DNA from: Choristoneura fumiferana
Lineage: Eukaryota; Arthropoda; Insecta; Lepidoptera; Tortricidae
DNA: 64,000 nucleotides
Assembly (NCBI RefSeq): GCF_025370935.1
Contig: NC_133472.1
Location: 45,329,951-45,393,950 of the forward strand
Direction: 5' to 3'
Shown: positions 32,629 to 42,644 of the stretch, piece after piece
How positions within the stretch are numbered: the first letter of the stretch is position 1
Layout: each line of letters opens with the position of its first letter
Notes under the pieces: model-generated
What the model saw: only the letters and a program-made list of their open reading frames with translations
Told to the model about the DNA's origin: nothing
The model's database searches: none
Position numbers and translations under genes: made by a program

Positions 32629-33118
32629 GCGTTGTATTTTTTCTGTATTTTCTTCCATAAAAACCTTCTCCTGACAGCAACGAACACAAAAAAAAAGAAT
32701 TAGCGAAATCGGACCAGTCGTTCCCGGGTTTTGCGATTAGCAACACATTTGACGATTCATTTTATTTATATAGATTTAGTATATTAGAAAATTTATTACA
32801 TTTTCTAAAAATATCCTGGACAGGCTATTTTTATTAATATTTTTTAATGATTTTTCATTAAATGCGGACAACTAACTCTATATCAACGTGTTCACAGTAA
32901 AACAGCGCTTACGTTGATATATAATTTGTTCTATTATCTAATCAAGCGAAAGTAACTTTTTAAGTTTATACCTGGCAACCAAGTAGCTCGTCCAGGTAAA
33001 CAAAAGCAAACCCAACGTCTACAAATTCTATCGGTTTTATACTTTAAGTCAATATAAAATTTTCTTATTATTTCGATGATGCAACAAAAATGTTTTCAAT
33101 ATATATATATATATATAT

Positions 33119-33340
33119 CCAAACTAATAATATAAATGCGAAAGTGTGTTTGTATGTTTGTGTGTTTGTCTGTCTTTCACGCAAAAAAAAAGAGCGACGG
33201 ATTGACGTGATTTTTGGCATAGAGATAGTTTATGGGCCCGAGAGTGACAAAGGCTACTTTTTATCCCGGAAAATGCATAGTTCCCGAGGGGCAGCGCGTG
33301 ATAACCGAATACCACGCGGGCGGAGTTGTGGGCAAAAGCT
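33119..33340 (+). mobile_element. Family H (RTE-like 3' UTR)
   Basis: Contains AAATGCGAAAGTGTGTTTGT, ACGGATTGACGTGATTTTTG, GGCTACTTTTTATCCCGGAA, TGCATAGTTCCCGAGGG and GGGCAAAAGCTAG. Reverse copies are at 46923-47146 and 51619-51803. It matches the common lepidopteran RTE 3' UTR layout. Confidence 0.6.
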
Positions 33341-33352
33341 AGTCTTTCTAAT

Positions 33353-33712
33353 AATACGGTATTTGACTATTTTGTATATGTTTTATAAATTAAAAAATCA
33401 CAATGCCTGTTATCGAATAGAGAAACAATTTTTAAGCTACCTTTACAAATAACAAAGTTATAATGGTTTGAAATTTAAGATTAGGGAGTGAAAGACATAC
33501 TGGCATGTGACGTCACACACCAGTACCGCCATACTTGCTGCATAGAGAAAAGCGTTTGAGAAAGAGACATGTATACAGATTTTTCAAAAAATCACTATAT
33601 ATCCAATTTTCAACCGATTTAAATTTTCTCTTCGCTAAACACTATCTGTGTATCTATATTTTCAAAATAATATTAAGATATGGCAAATTAAGGAGTTGTC
33701 AAATACCGTATT
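33353..33712. mobile_element. MITE family Z
   Basis: AATACGGTATTTGAC at left and GTCAAATACCGTATT at right are perfect inverted ends. Interior GACGTCACACACCAGTACCG. Near-identical to 26129-26489. A decayed inverted piece is at 53566-53683. Confidence 0.8.
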
Positions 33713-33771
33713 AAAAATAGCCTGTCCAGGATTTTTTTAGCAGATTTCTAATATGTTTTCTAATATAGTAC

Positions 33772-34341
33772 TAAATTAATTATAAAATAAATTTTATTGT
33801 TTTTATCAGGCCGGTACATTTTTTTTAATGAAGCATGATAAAGCTAACGACAAGAGCGTGTTAAAATTAGACTAACACAACCCAATAAAATATTAAAAAC
33901 GCACGCAGCTATCAAAAATAATTAAAATTCGCTTCATAAACTGTTTCACATAAACAATATCTTGTTCTGTTTAATGGGGTGCACATTATCGCGTCGTTCG
34001 GCCGGGCACAACTTGGTCGTTGTTCGAGCGAACTCTCAACTGTGCTTAACTGAAACCTTAATAGGTAATTGACTTAGCAACATAGACCTTTTGAAGCCGT
34101 TAAATGAAACTGAGTAAGATTTGAAACATTTTGCGTGTTGCTTTTTTACGTGATGTCGTCGATGCTCCAAGGGTGAGCCTAAAAAATGTGCATTCCTCTA
34201 AAGGCGCACTTTTTATAAAAAAACACTTTTCGGGAAGTGAAAGGGGCATTTCCCAATGCGTAAGTACACTTTTTTAAATAATACACTCTTTGATGGTACG
34301 GTTTTCTGGAAAGGCCGCTTTTCAAAAGATTCGAATTTGTA
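33772..34341. other. Unassigned intronic sequence
   Basis: AT-rich. No repeat or coding signal recognised. Confidence 0.5.
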
Positions 34342-34604
34342 CTCGAAAACTCGCTCTTACATCTTTTGTCGCAGCGACAAGAGCTATAAAACTCGCTGAG
34401 CTATAGATACTCGCTCAGCGATGTCAGCTTGGCGGCCGCCCCGCACGAGCGAGTCAAGTGGAGCGAGTAATCGCCCGTCGCACGCGAACACTCGCTCACA
34501 GCCGAGCGACAAAACTACACTCGCTTCTCGCTGCTCGCCCACTCGTTTCTAGTTACTCGCTCTTCTCGCTTCTCGCTCATCGTCGGCGGTGGGACAAGTG
34601 GCTA
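34342..34604 (+). mobile_element. MITE family F, left part missing
   Basis: Starts inside the element at GAAAACTCGCTCTTACATCT and retains the right end GGCGGTGGGACAAGTG. Its left inverted end is absent. Confidence 0.75.
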
Positions 34605-34651
34605 ACGCGTGCAAAGCCGCGGGTAAAAGCTAGTTGTAAATAATGTTTATA

Positions 34652-35132
34652 AAAACTAGCGTTTACCCACGGCTTCGCACGCGTAAATCATTGGATACAG
34701 CAGTTGAATTGAAATTCCGGGATTTTATTAAATTCTCGTGGGAAAAAATTGACATCGTGGTTTTCATTGACGTTAAATTAAAACACCCATGCCAAATTTC
34801 GTGACTCTAAACCCAGCGGTTGTTATTTCGAGATTTTATCTCTAGCCCGTGGGAATATCGAGATAAAAAGTAGCCTGTGGATTATTCCAGATGTCCAGAT
34901 ATCTACATACCAAATTTCATGACTCTAAGCCCAGCGATTGTTATGTCAAGATTTTATCCCTATCCTGTGGGAGCATCGGAATTAAAAGTATTCTATGTTT
35001 TAATCCAGGTTATAAACTAACTTTTTGCCAAATTTCATTCAAATCCGTCCAGCTGTTTCAGCGTGAAGAAGTAACAAACATACTCACTCACTCACTCACA
35101 AACTTTCACATTTATAATATTATATATAGTAG
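34652..35132 (-). mobile_element. Family G (LINE-like 3' UTR with internal repeats)
   Basis: ACTAGCGTTTACCCACGGCT, TCGCACGCG, several CCCAGCGGTTGTTAT/GGAATATCGAGATAAAAAG blocks and a CACTCACTCACTCACA run at the right. Relatives are at 40866-41457 (opposite strand), 43973-44171 and 54146-54537. Confidence 0.6.
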
Positions 35133-35193
35133 GACTACTGAAAAGAAAAACGCTTGGTGAATGAAACTATATCACTACAAAACCTTTCCAAAT

Positions 35194-35588
35194 TAAGGCA
35201 CTTGTCCCGCCGACGATGTGCGAGAAGCGAGTAACTAGAAACGAGTGGGCGAGCAGCGAGAAGCGAGTGTAGTTTTGTCGCTCGGCTGTAAGCGAGTGTT
35301 CGCGTGCGACGGGCGATTACTCGCTCCACTTGACTCGCTCGTGCGGGGCGGCCGCCAAGCTGACATCGCTGAGCGAGTATCTATAGCTCGGCGAGTTTTA
35401 TAGCTCTTGTCGCTGCGACAAAAGATGTAAGAGCGAGTTCTCGCCGACAGTGTGAACAGCCAGCGATCAACTATTAATATATGTGTCTCTTTTACTCACA
35501 CAGGATCTTATATCTTTTGTTCGTTTCTTGAGCGAGAAAATAGTCGATAGCCAATCGTTTCCTCGCTGGCGGTGAGACAAGTGCCTAA
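35194..35588 (-). mobile_element. MITE family F
   Basis: TAAGGCACTTGTCCCGCCGA at left, GGCGGTGAGACAAGTGCCTA at right. Near-full length, opposite in orientation to the copy 590 bp away. Confidence 0.8.
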
Positions 35589-35821
35589 CATCAGAGCTAA
35601 CAGGTAAACGTTGTAGACAAGTCAAGATGTAATAACACATGAACAATGGTTCCGACTATACTGAACTATTGCCATATAAATACGAATAAGAACAATAGCG
35701 CCCTCTTGACAATAGTCATATATTTTTGGTTTACCTTTATATGTGCAGAATTTATTGAAATTTGGTCTTGCTCAATAATATTTGGACACCTTGGCCGCTA
35801 CGATATATTTGGTGACTGTAC

Positions 35822-35942
35822 CTGAGCACGGAGGTCCCGGCGACGGCCAGCTCCACCAGTAAGAAGGTCACGAGCACCACGTAGGAGATGGTCAATAGGT
35901 AGATCTCGTTCATGGCCGGCCGGCTGAGGCAGAGCAGCAAAC
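35822..35942 (-). CDS. Adenylyl cyclase exon: end of helix two and helix three
   Basis: 121 bp: GT completing a split cysteine codon, 39 codons, then AG. The acceptor is GTTGTCCATCAG and the donor is CAG/GTACAG. Residues 99-138: CLLLCLSRPAMN ends the second helix, EIYLLTISYVVLVTFLLVEL is the third, AVAGTSVL leads to the next exon where AG+A gives arginine. Hydrophobic helices and their spacing fit the first membrane domain of a cyclase. No motif in this exon alone is diagnostic; the assignment rests on phase and neighbours. Confidence 0.88.
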
Positions 35943-37013
35943 CTGATGGACAACATACAACATTGTTAGTACCTAAGGCTGCGTGGATGTGTTGAGAGGA
36001 ATGACTTTTTCATGAACCAATAGGAACGCTTCATTTACATATACCTTCCGCCGCTTAACTTTGCCAAAAAGTTCATTGCCCCGACTAGTACCACAAAAAC
36101 TATAAAGGTAGTAGTAGGTATAATTCCAATAATTGAATAGGCACTATACCGTTAAGCGGTTCGCACACAATCGGGAGTAACGTAAAGACGTCGCATAAAT
36201 AATGTATCTCAAAAATGCGTCAAAACTGAGTATACAATACAATACAATACAATAACTCTTTATTGCACACCAATACAGTAAACAGTACAGAGAACACAAG
36301 TATATACAAAGAGATTTTCTAAGGTAAGCAATAGGCGGCCTTATCGCTTCAGAGCGATCTCTTCCAGGCAACCTTTACAATGGATAATGAACTTTTAGGC
36401 AGATAATTATATGGCGCGCGGTATATACTCGCATTATCTTTTTAGGGTTTTTAGGGTTTAGGCCGCGAACGGGCAGACAGACAGACAGACATGGCGAAAC
36501 TGTAAGGGTTCCGTTTTTGCCATTTTTGCTCCGGAACCCTAAAAAGGTAGAGTCGATAGTAGAGTTGTAGAGTTGTTAAGCGACCACATGCATTGACATG
36601 GAAATTCAACCTTATTGTTTAAGTTATAAGTTACAATATCCATTGTAATTATTGAAAATACTACTACACTACACACAAACATCACGGATGTAGTTCCAAA
36701 TGGGGCAGGCAGAGTACCTAAACGAAACGTTGCCGCTTCGGAGCCACTTTTAGCAATTTTAGGTTCAAAGTTTGACAAAAAAAGGTACAATTGTGACAGG
36801 TTGCTAGCCTGTCGCCTACGGTATAACTTAAGCTATACTGTTTATCGCCTCTTACGATATCCACAGAAGAAATGGAGAGGTGTAATTCTAACCCGACACT
36901 ACACAGGGGAATACTACTAGCTTTAAAAATATCCTGTCAGGTATGTATTCGATAGCTGCTTTTCATTATGTGGTAGTATGCTCCAATATGGGGCCTTATT
37001 ACATACATACATA
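35943..37013. other. Cyclase intron with simple repeats
   Basis: An (ATACA)n stretch at about 36226-36255 and a reverse family U fragment (GGGTTCCGTTTTTGCCATTT, CAGACAGACAGACATGGCG) at 36470-36545. Otherwise unassigned. Confidence 0.55.
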
Positions 37014-37254
37014 TCATGGGACACTTGACACCAATTGACCTAGTCCCAAACTAAGCAAAGCTTGTACCATGGATACTAGGCAACGGATAAACATACTTAT
37101 ATAGATAAATACATACTTAAATACATATTAAACATCCAAGACCCGAGAACAAACATTCATGTTATTCACACAAATACCTGCCCCGGCCGGGATTCGAAAC
37201 CAGGACCTCAAGCCTTGTAGTCAGGTTCTCTAACCACTTAGCCATCCGGTCGTC
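37014..37254 (-). mobile_element. tRNA-derived SINE, family C
   Basis: Reverse copy: TGACACCAATTGACCTAGTC at left, GGATTCGAAACCAGGACCTC (altered B box) and TAACCACTTAGCCATCCGGT (A box complement) at right. Confidence 0.75.
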
Positions 37255-37341
37255 AAGGGTTAAACACAGTGGAGGTTTCGATACAGCAGCAGACCTGCCC
37301 CCAAAGGGTATGAAGTTGCGGATGTTATGGTGGGTACTCAC

Positions 37342-37466
37342 ATCCGTAGACGAGCGCGGCGACGCCGAGCACGGCAACGTTCGCGGCGTGCGCGGCGCGT
37401 TCGCGCTCGTAGTGGAGCCGGCGGAGCGCCAGCGACGCGTTGTGCGCCAGCGCAGGCTCCAAGTAG
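37342..37466 (-). CDS. Adenylyl cyclase exon: first extracellular loop and helix two
   Basis: 125 bp: C completing a split serine (AG/C), 41 codons, then T of a split cysteine. The acceptor is TTTCGTTGCAG and the donor is GAT/GTGAGT. Residues 58-98: YLEPALAHNASLALRRL, the charged HYERERAAHAAN, then ANVAVLGVAALVYG, which begins helix two. An NAS sequon lies at residues 66-68 in what should be an extracellular loop. With the end of the previous exon, the loop between helices one and two is about 49 residues, long for this family as I know it. The exon is about 70% G+C. Confidence 0.88.
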
Positions 37467-37529
37467 CTGCAACGAAACATTGCCTCAGCGTGTATCCTAC
37501 TAGTGTTATCCGACTAATTTACGAACTAA

Positions 37530-38088
37530 TAGTGGATTATTGTCGTGGCCTGGAAGTAGCCAATTGCTGGCTGAGTATGAGTATTAAACGGACGAGCTTG
37601 CGAGTCCGTTTAACTAATACGAAGCCAGCAATTGCTATTCCAGCCGAGATAAAGCTTTTCTCAAAAACGATGAATAATTCTGAAATAGATTAAACTTTTT
37701 CTCAAAATATATCATAACATTTAATTTTATTCCAATTATTTTTCTTATGCTACCGCCTTTTTTGATTAAAAATAAACTGCAGCTGTATTTTTCCACTGAA
37801 AACACCACAAGCTGTTTCAGACCCAATAAAAAAAGGCCGAAGTTTCAACAAAATATCTGATACCACCCATTAGATTTGGCTGTATACGACTTGTGCCAAC
37901 ATTTCCATAGCCTTTTAAACTTTTAAAAAATGTTGTGACTGATTGCAGGCGCGCTAATTTATTGTTGTCGAGCTAGCACGCCTGCAATCTTTTTAACTTT
38001 TTAATTTTTCGCTGACCATAAACTATGCACTTCACTTTCTGATATGTAAAGAATAATGTCAACTTTTACGGACATTTTTGAGAAAAAG
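37530..38088 (-). mobile_element. Hairpin-rich element, family J
   Basis: Reverse copy. Hairpin CAATTGCTGGCT / AGCCAGCAATTG at 37561-37634 with an inner TTAAACGGAC / GTCCGTTTAA stem; second hairpin GATTGCAGGCGCGCTA / TAGC(A)CGCCTGCAATC near 37943-37989. Ends about 64 bp from the exon at 37466. Confidence 0.7.
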
Positions 38089-38250
38089 AATTTCCTTGCT
38101 CACCCGCGACCTTACGATAGCTAAGCTTATGCAAAATATGCGTGTTCATGCAGTTCCTCCACCTCCGTCAGTCAGTCAGTCAGTCTTTTAGTTCATTGAT
38201 ATGGACCTCCGCAAAGTAACGCCTGATTCAATAAATCGTCTAATTTACAT
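38089..38250 (+). mobile_element. LINE-tail repeat with (GTCA)n
   Basis: GAATTTCCTTGCTCACCCGC, TACGATAGCTAAGCTTATGC, CAGTCAGTCAGTCAGTC and ATGGACCTCCGCAAAGTAAC. The same words build the duplicated patch at 43190-43800. Confidence 0.55.
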
Positions 38251-38263
38251 TTTTTTTTATTCT

Positions 38264-38506
38264 ACTGGATGGCAAACGAGCTAGTGGGTCTCCTGATGTA
38301 AGAGATCACCACCGCCCATAGACACCTGGAACACCAGGGGATCGCAGATGCCTTGCCAACCTAGAGGCCTAAGATGGGATACCTCGAGCGCCAGTAATTT
38401 CACCGGCTGTCTTACTCTCCACGCCGAAACACAGTGCAAGCTCTGCTGCTTCGCGGCAGGATTAGCGAGCAAGATGGTGGTAGCAATCCGGGCGGACCTT
38501 GCACAA
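38264..38506 (+). mobile_element. Family A retroposon
   Basis: ACTGGATGGCAAACGAGCTA to GCGGACCTTGCACAA, where it is cut by another repeat (CTAGTATTATAAACG...). Confidence 0.75.
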
Positions 38507-38876
38507 CTAGTATTATAAACGTTAAAGTTTTTGAAGATGTTTGGATGTTTGTATCTCAATCACGTCTTGTAACGTAGTAATTCAATAATTTAATTTGTAA
38601 AAATACATTGGGAATACTCCTATACATTTCGGACTTTACGATAAATGAAAACTGTTTAAAGCCGGGTGCGCATCATGTGATTAAAGTTCTATCTTTGTCA
38701 CTCTTTGCTATTATAAGCAGGACAGCAACATTTCAAACTGTCAATTTGCTTTAGAGTGTAGACCTGCTTCATGAGGGTCATTACTTAAATTTTGTTTATT
38801 CAAAGCCTTTTTCTCAAAATGGATTTCGATTTATGATATGTTGTCAAAAATTGGGACATCCCACCCGATGAGGGCT

Positions 38877-39282
38877 ATCGTTTTTTGTCTCACTAGATGG
38901 CGCACTGTTGCGTGAGGTTTTTAAGTATGGCTTTCAAAGTCTGTTATTACGGGCGTGATAACAAAGTTTAGATTAAAATCATATTTAATACACTTTAAAA
39001 CCGTACCATAAAAATATCGAGTGTTGCATAGTCCCCGTTTTGTTCGGAAAAAAGGGAGAAGAAAGGTTCCGAAAGACAAAATTGTCTCAAAACACAGACA
39101 TTCATTGCCCCGGAACGCATATTTGCCATAATTAATTTCAGATATTGCTAAATATTCACAAAATTATTCTAATTATAAATAAACCCGCGTAGCTCACCCA
39201 AAAACTATGAGATTTGACATTTCGGAGACCTCACGCTACACTAGCGCCTCTAGTGGCGAATTCATACGCGATAGCCCTCATT
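38877..39282 (+). mobile_element. MITE family I
   Basis: GATGAGGGCTATCG left end (one change) and CGATAGCCCTCATT right end. Same interior as 28257-28670. Confidence 0.8.
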
Positions 39283-39699
39283 CCCATGGAAATTTCCGAA
39301 AAATATATTACTATCCAATTACACACTTATACCTAGTGTCGTCGACGAGGACGCGTGATTTTGTCAAAATTAGACATTAATGACATTGTAATAAGAACCA
39401 CGGCACGCGTCATCGTGAATGACTACCTATATGCATAAACCAATTAAAACGCATCGCTTTGCATCCTCCACGGTCTCCATTTGTTATATTAAATCAATTA
39501 GCGAGCGCTCCCATCTAACCCGCTAACATGGAATGGTCACAACCACGTCCTAATTACATTAACTACATTCTGAACAAGCAAACAAAACAGACTTGTATTT
39601 ATGCACGTGAACTTTGTTACCAAAAGCGCGCAGCTCTTTGTCATTATAATTTGGCTTTGAAAGCGCGGAGATCGCTTTCGTAAAAGAGCATAGCTAATA
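39283..39699. other. Unassigned intronic sequence
   Basis: No repeat or coding signal recognised. Confidence 0.5.
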
Positions 39700-40670
39700 A
39701 TAGTAGATTATTGTCGTGGCCTGGAAGTAGGCAATGAGGGCTGTCGTTTTTTGTCTTACTAGATGGCGCACTGTTGCGTGAGGTTTTTAAGTGTGGCTTT
39801 CAGAGTCTGTTATTACGGGCGTGAAAACAAAGTTTAGATTAAAATCATATTTAATACACTTTAAAACCGTACCATAAAAATATCCAGCAACCACAGTGTT
39901 GCTCAGTCCCGTTTTGTTCGGAAAAAAAGGGAGGAAAAAAGTTTCCGAAAGACAAAATTGTCTCAAAACACAGACATTCATTGCCCCGTTACGCATAATT
40001 GCCATCATTAATTTCAGGTAATGCAAAATATTCACAAAATTATTCTAATTATAAATAAAACCGCGTAGCTCACCCAAAAACTATGAGATTTGACATTTCG
40101 GAGACCTCACGCTACACTAGCGCCTCTAGCGGCGAATTCATTCGCGATAGCCCTCATTGCTGGCTGAGTATGAGTATTAAACGGACGAGCTTGCGAGTCC
40201 GTTTAACTAATACGAAGCCAGCAATTGCTATTCCAGTCCAGCCGAGACTAATAGAAAGCTTTTCTCAAAAATGGTGAATAATTCTGAAATAGAACAAACT
40301 TTTTCTGAAAATATATTATAAAATTTAATTTTATTCCAATATTTTTCTTATGCTTTCCCGCCTTTTTTCATTAAAAATAAACTGCAGGTGTATTTTTCCA
40401 CCTAAAACACCACAAGCTATTTCAGACCCAACAGAAAAGTCCGGAGTTCCAACAAAATATCTGATACCGGCCATTAAACTTGGCTGTATACGACTTGTGC
40501 CAACATTTCTATGGTTTTTTTAACTTAAAAAAAATGTGACTGATTGCTGGCGCGCTAATTCATTATTGTCGAGCTAGCGCGCCTGCAATCTTTTTAACTT
40601 TTTAATTTTTCGCTGACCATAAACTATGCACTTCACCTTCTGATTTTTACGGACATTTTAGAGAAAATCA
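39700..40670 (-). mobile_element. Family J element split by a family I MITE
   Basis: 39700-39732 and 40159-40670 together equal the element at 37530-38088. The GATTGC(T)GGCGCGCTA / TAGCGCGCCTGCAATC hairpin is at about 40543-40590. The interruption is the family I copy. Confidence 0.75.
39733..40158 (+). mobile_element. MITE family I nested in family J
   Basis: AATGAGGGCTGTCG ... CGATAGCCCTCATT. Flanks are GTAGGC and GCTGGCTGAG; the unoccupied J copy reads GTAGCC-AATT-GCTGGCTGAG. The element therefore went into AATT. Confidence 0.85.
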
Positions 40671-40865
40671 TGTTCAACTTTCAAGTTGTGTGCAGTGCAA
40701 CCAGTTGTTCCTGCAACTTCCACTACTATTTTTGAATCCTACTTATACTGTGAATGTGATAGTTCGTAACTGTGTATGTCTGTATGTTTGTCACTTCTAT
40801 ACGCTGAAACTGGTCGACGGATTTCGATGCAATTTGGTGTGTAAGCTGGACGTCTGGATTAATAC

Positions 40866-41457
40866 ATTATATTATAAATGTGAAAGTTTGTGAGTGAGTG
40901 AGTGAGTGAGTATGTTTGTTACTCCTTCACGCTGAAACGGCTGGACGGATTTGGATGAAATTTGAAGTTAGTTTATAACCTGGATTAAAACATAGGATAC
41001 TTTTTATCCCGATATTCCCACGGGATAGGGATAAAATTTCTTAATAACAACTGCTGCGCTTGAAGTATTGAAATTTGGTATGTAGGTAGCTGCACGTTTG
41101 GAATAACACATAAGCTACTTTTTATCCCGATGTTCCCACGGGATAGGGATAAAATCTCCAACTAATAACCACTGGGCATAGTCATGAAATTTGGTATGTA
41201 GATAGCTGGAAATCTGGAATAACACACAGGCTACTTTTTATTCCGATATTCCCACGGGATAGGGATAAAATCTCGAAACAACAACCGCTGGGCTTAGAGT
41301 CATGAAATTTGCCATGGGTGTTTTAATTCAACGTCAATGAAACCCACGATGTAATTTTAGGGGATTCCCACGAGAATTTAATAAAATCCCGGAATTTCAA
41401 TTCAACTGCTGTATCTTATGATTTACGCGTGCGAAGCCGAGGGGAAACGCTAGTTTA
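40866..41457 (+). mobile_element. Family G with three internal tandem units
   Basis: GAGTGAGTGAGTGAGT at left and GCGTGCGAAGCCGAGGGGAA at right. Three successive units of about 118 bp contain CTACTTTTTATCCCGAT, TCCCACGGGATAGGGATAAA and GAAATTTGGTATGTAG. Confidence 0.7.
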
Positions 41458-41635
41458 ATATAAAGATATTAATATTTACTGTAACCGCTCAATCGGACCG
41501 AGAGCGCAGTTCGCAAGAGCACCAGAGGGAATTAGGGCTCCGGCAAACACGCGACCAAATATTGGTATTAAACGACTGACTCCTCAATTAGATGTCTGCC
41601 TACGCAGGGCTTCCTACGCACTAATCCAACTAAAA

Positions 41636-41807
41636 TTATAAATGAGAAAGTTCGTGAAGATGTTTAGATGTTTGTTACTTCATCACGTCTAAACAACTGA
41701 ACCGATTTAAATGAAATTCGGTATACAGATAGTTTAAGTCCCGGAGAGAGACATTGGGTAGTTTTATCAAGAAACATTACACAGTTCCCGCTGGATAGCG
41801 ATAAACG
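41636..41807 (+). mobile_element. RTE-like 3' UTR fragment
   Basis: TATAAATGAGAAAGTTCGTG, CAACTGAACCGATTTAAATG and CAGTTCCCGCTGGATAGCGA. Interrupted by the following MITE. Confidence 0.5.
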
Positions 41808-42432
41808 AATGAGGGTTTTCACTGAGGCAAAATATCGCTAGATGGCGTTAGTGTCGTTTGCTCGTGATTGGTTAAATAACTAGTATGAGCCAATCGCAAG
41901 CAAACATCAGACGGACCTGACGATACTTATGCCTTTAGACATGGGTAATCTCGACTCCAACAAGGGATCTGATTCACTAAATCCAGCTCCGGTATCAGTA
42001 CCGAATCCGCTTATCGACTCCGACTCCTTTATTGACAACGATTCATTCGAGCGATTATTAGTTTGTTTATGGCCGATCCGGCTCGGCTCGGTACCGAGGT
42101 ACTGATGTACCGATTCGTCCTTATGACTCTATTGAATCTGCTCCTCCTCTCGTAATAAATGCTATTAGCATGAGCGAGACGGCCCTTCCTCTCGTAATAA
42201 ATGCTATTAGCATGAGCGAGACGGCACGTATCCGATCCGATCCGACGTGATATAACAAAAGTGAAGTGAGCGCTGGATCGCCGATGTTGGTCGGAGTTAG
42301 TAACTCCTTGGAGTCGATAAGTTTGAAAGAAGTCAATATGGGATTCTTTAAGGGACTCTTAAATCTCCAGGTCCGGATTTACCCATCTCTAAACGCCATC
42401 TAGCGATACTCCGCCTCTGTGAAACCCTCATT
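41808..42432. mobile_element. Non-autonomous DNA transposon related to family I
   Basis: About 42-bp inverted ends beginning AATGAGGGTTTTCACTGAGG and ending CCTCTGTGAAACCCTCATT, with subterminal CGCTAGATGGCGTT / AACGCCATCTAGCG. Length is 625 bp. Contains a two-unit 42-bp tandem repeat at 42145-42228 (CTCGTAATAAATGCTATTAG). It ends 42 bp from the donor of the cyclase exon 42475-42644. Confidence 0.75.
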
Positions 42433-42474
42433 CGCTCACCTAGGACGCGGCGTCTTTGTCAACCAGCAGCGTAC

Positions 42475-42644
42475 CTGATGGTGTCGTCGAGGTCGTACTG
42501 TTGGCTGAGCCGAGCCTGCGCCAGCACGAGGGCGCGCGTCTGCACCAGCAGCAGCGCCAGCGCCACGGCCAGCAGCAGCCCGAGGAGGTGCGTCGTGTTC
42601 GTCTGGTTCATGCGTAGGAAGTAGCGCTGGTACAGCATCTCCAC
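42475..42644 (-). CDS. Adenylyl cyclase exon: pre-membrane segment and helix one
   Basis: 170 bp, entered at a codon boundary after CCGTTCTTTAG and left in phase 2 at ATCAG/GTACGC. Residues 1-56 of the assembled part: VEMLYQRYFLRMNQTNTT, then HLLGLLLAVALALLLVQT (helix one), then RALVLAQARLSQQYDLDDTI. LYQRYFxRxNQ directly before the first helix is characteristic of type 5/6-like membrane cyclases. It is the most upstream exon I could find. The start codon must lie in an earlier exon above 42644, since the ATG at codon 3 is preceded by an acceptor and no initiation context. A decayed copy of its 3' part lies at 43041-43126. Confidence 0.92.

Larger units (their letters stand above)
32779..33771. 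mobile_element. About 1-kb composite flanked by inverted repeats
   Basis: TTAGTATATTAGAAAA and TATCCTGGACAGGCTATTTTT on the left reappear inverted at 33711-33771 (AAAAATAGCCTGTCCAGGAT ... TTTTCTAATATAGTA). Inside lie a (TA)n run at about 33101-33118, a family H copy and a family Z MITE. An RTE-like 3' piece at 32629-32778 adjoins it. Confidence 0.55.
15901..42644 (-). other. Partial membrane adenylyl cyclase gene (six exons)
   Basis: Visible exons, in transcription order: 42475-42644, 37342-37466, 35822-35942, 30820-30976, 29846-29995, 15901-16022. Introns between them are 5008, 1399, 4845, 824 and 13823 bp. Phases join without a frame break (2, 1, 2, 0, 0, then 2). Together they encode six hydrophobic helices, the juxtamembrane helix and the first strand of the C1 domain of a class III adenylyl cyclase, which makes cAMP from ATP at the plasma membrane. 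Missing are the N-terminal start, the C1 catalytic core, the second membrane domain and C2. RENQQQ followed by [20 protein letters not shown] and LYQRYFLRMNQ most resemble type 5/6 cyclases. Type 1/rutabaga or type 8 is not excluded. Confidence 0.9.
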
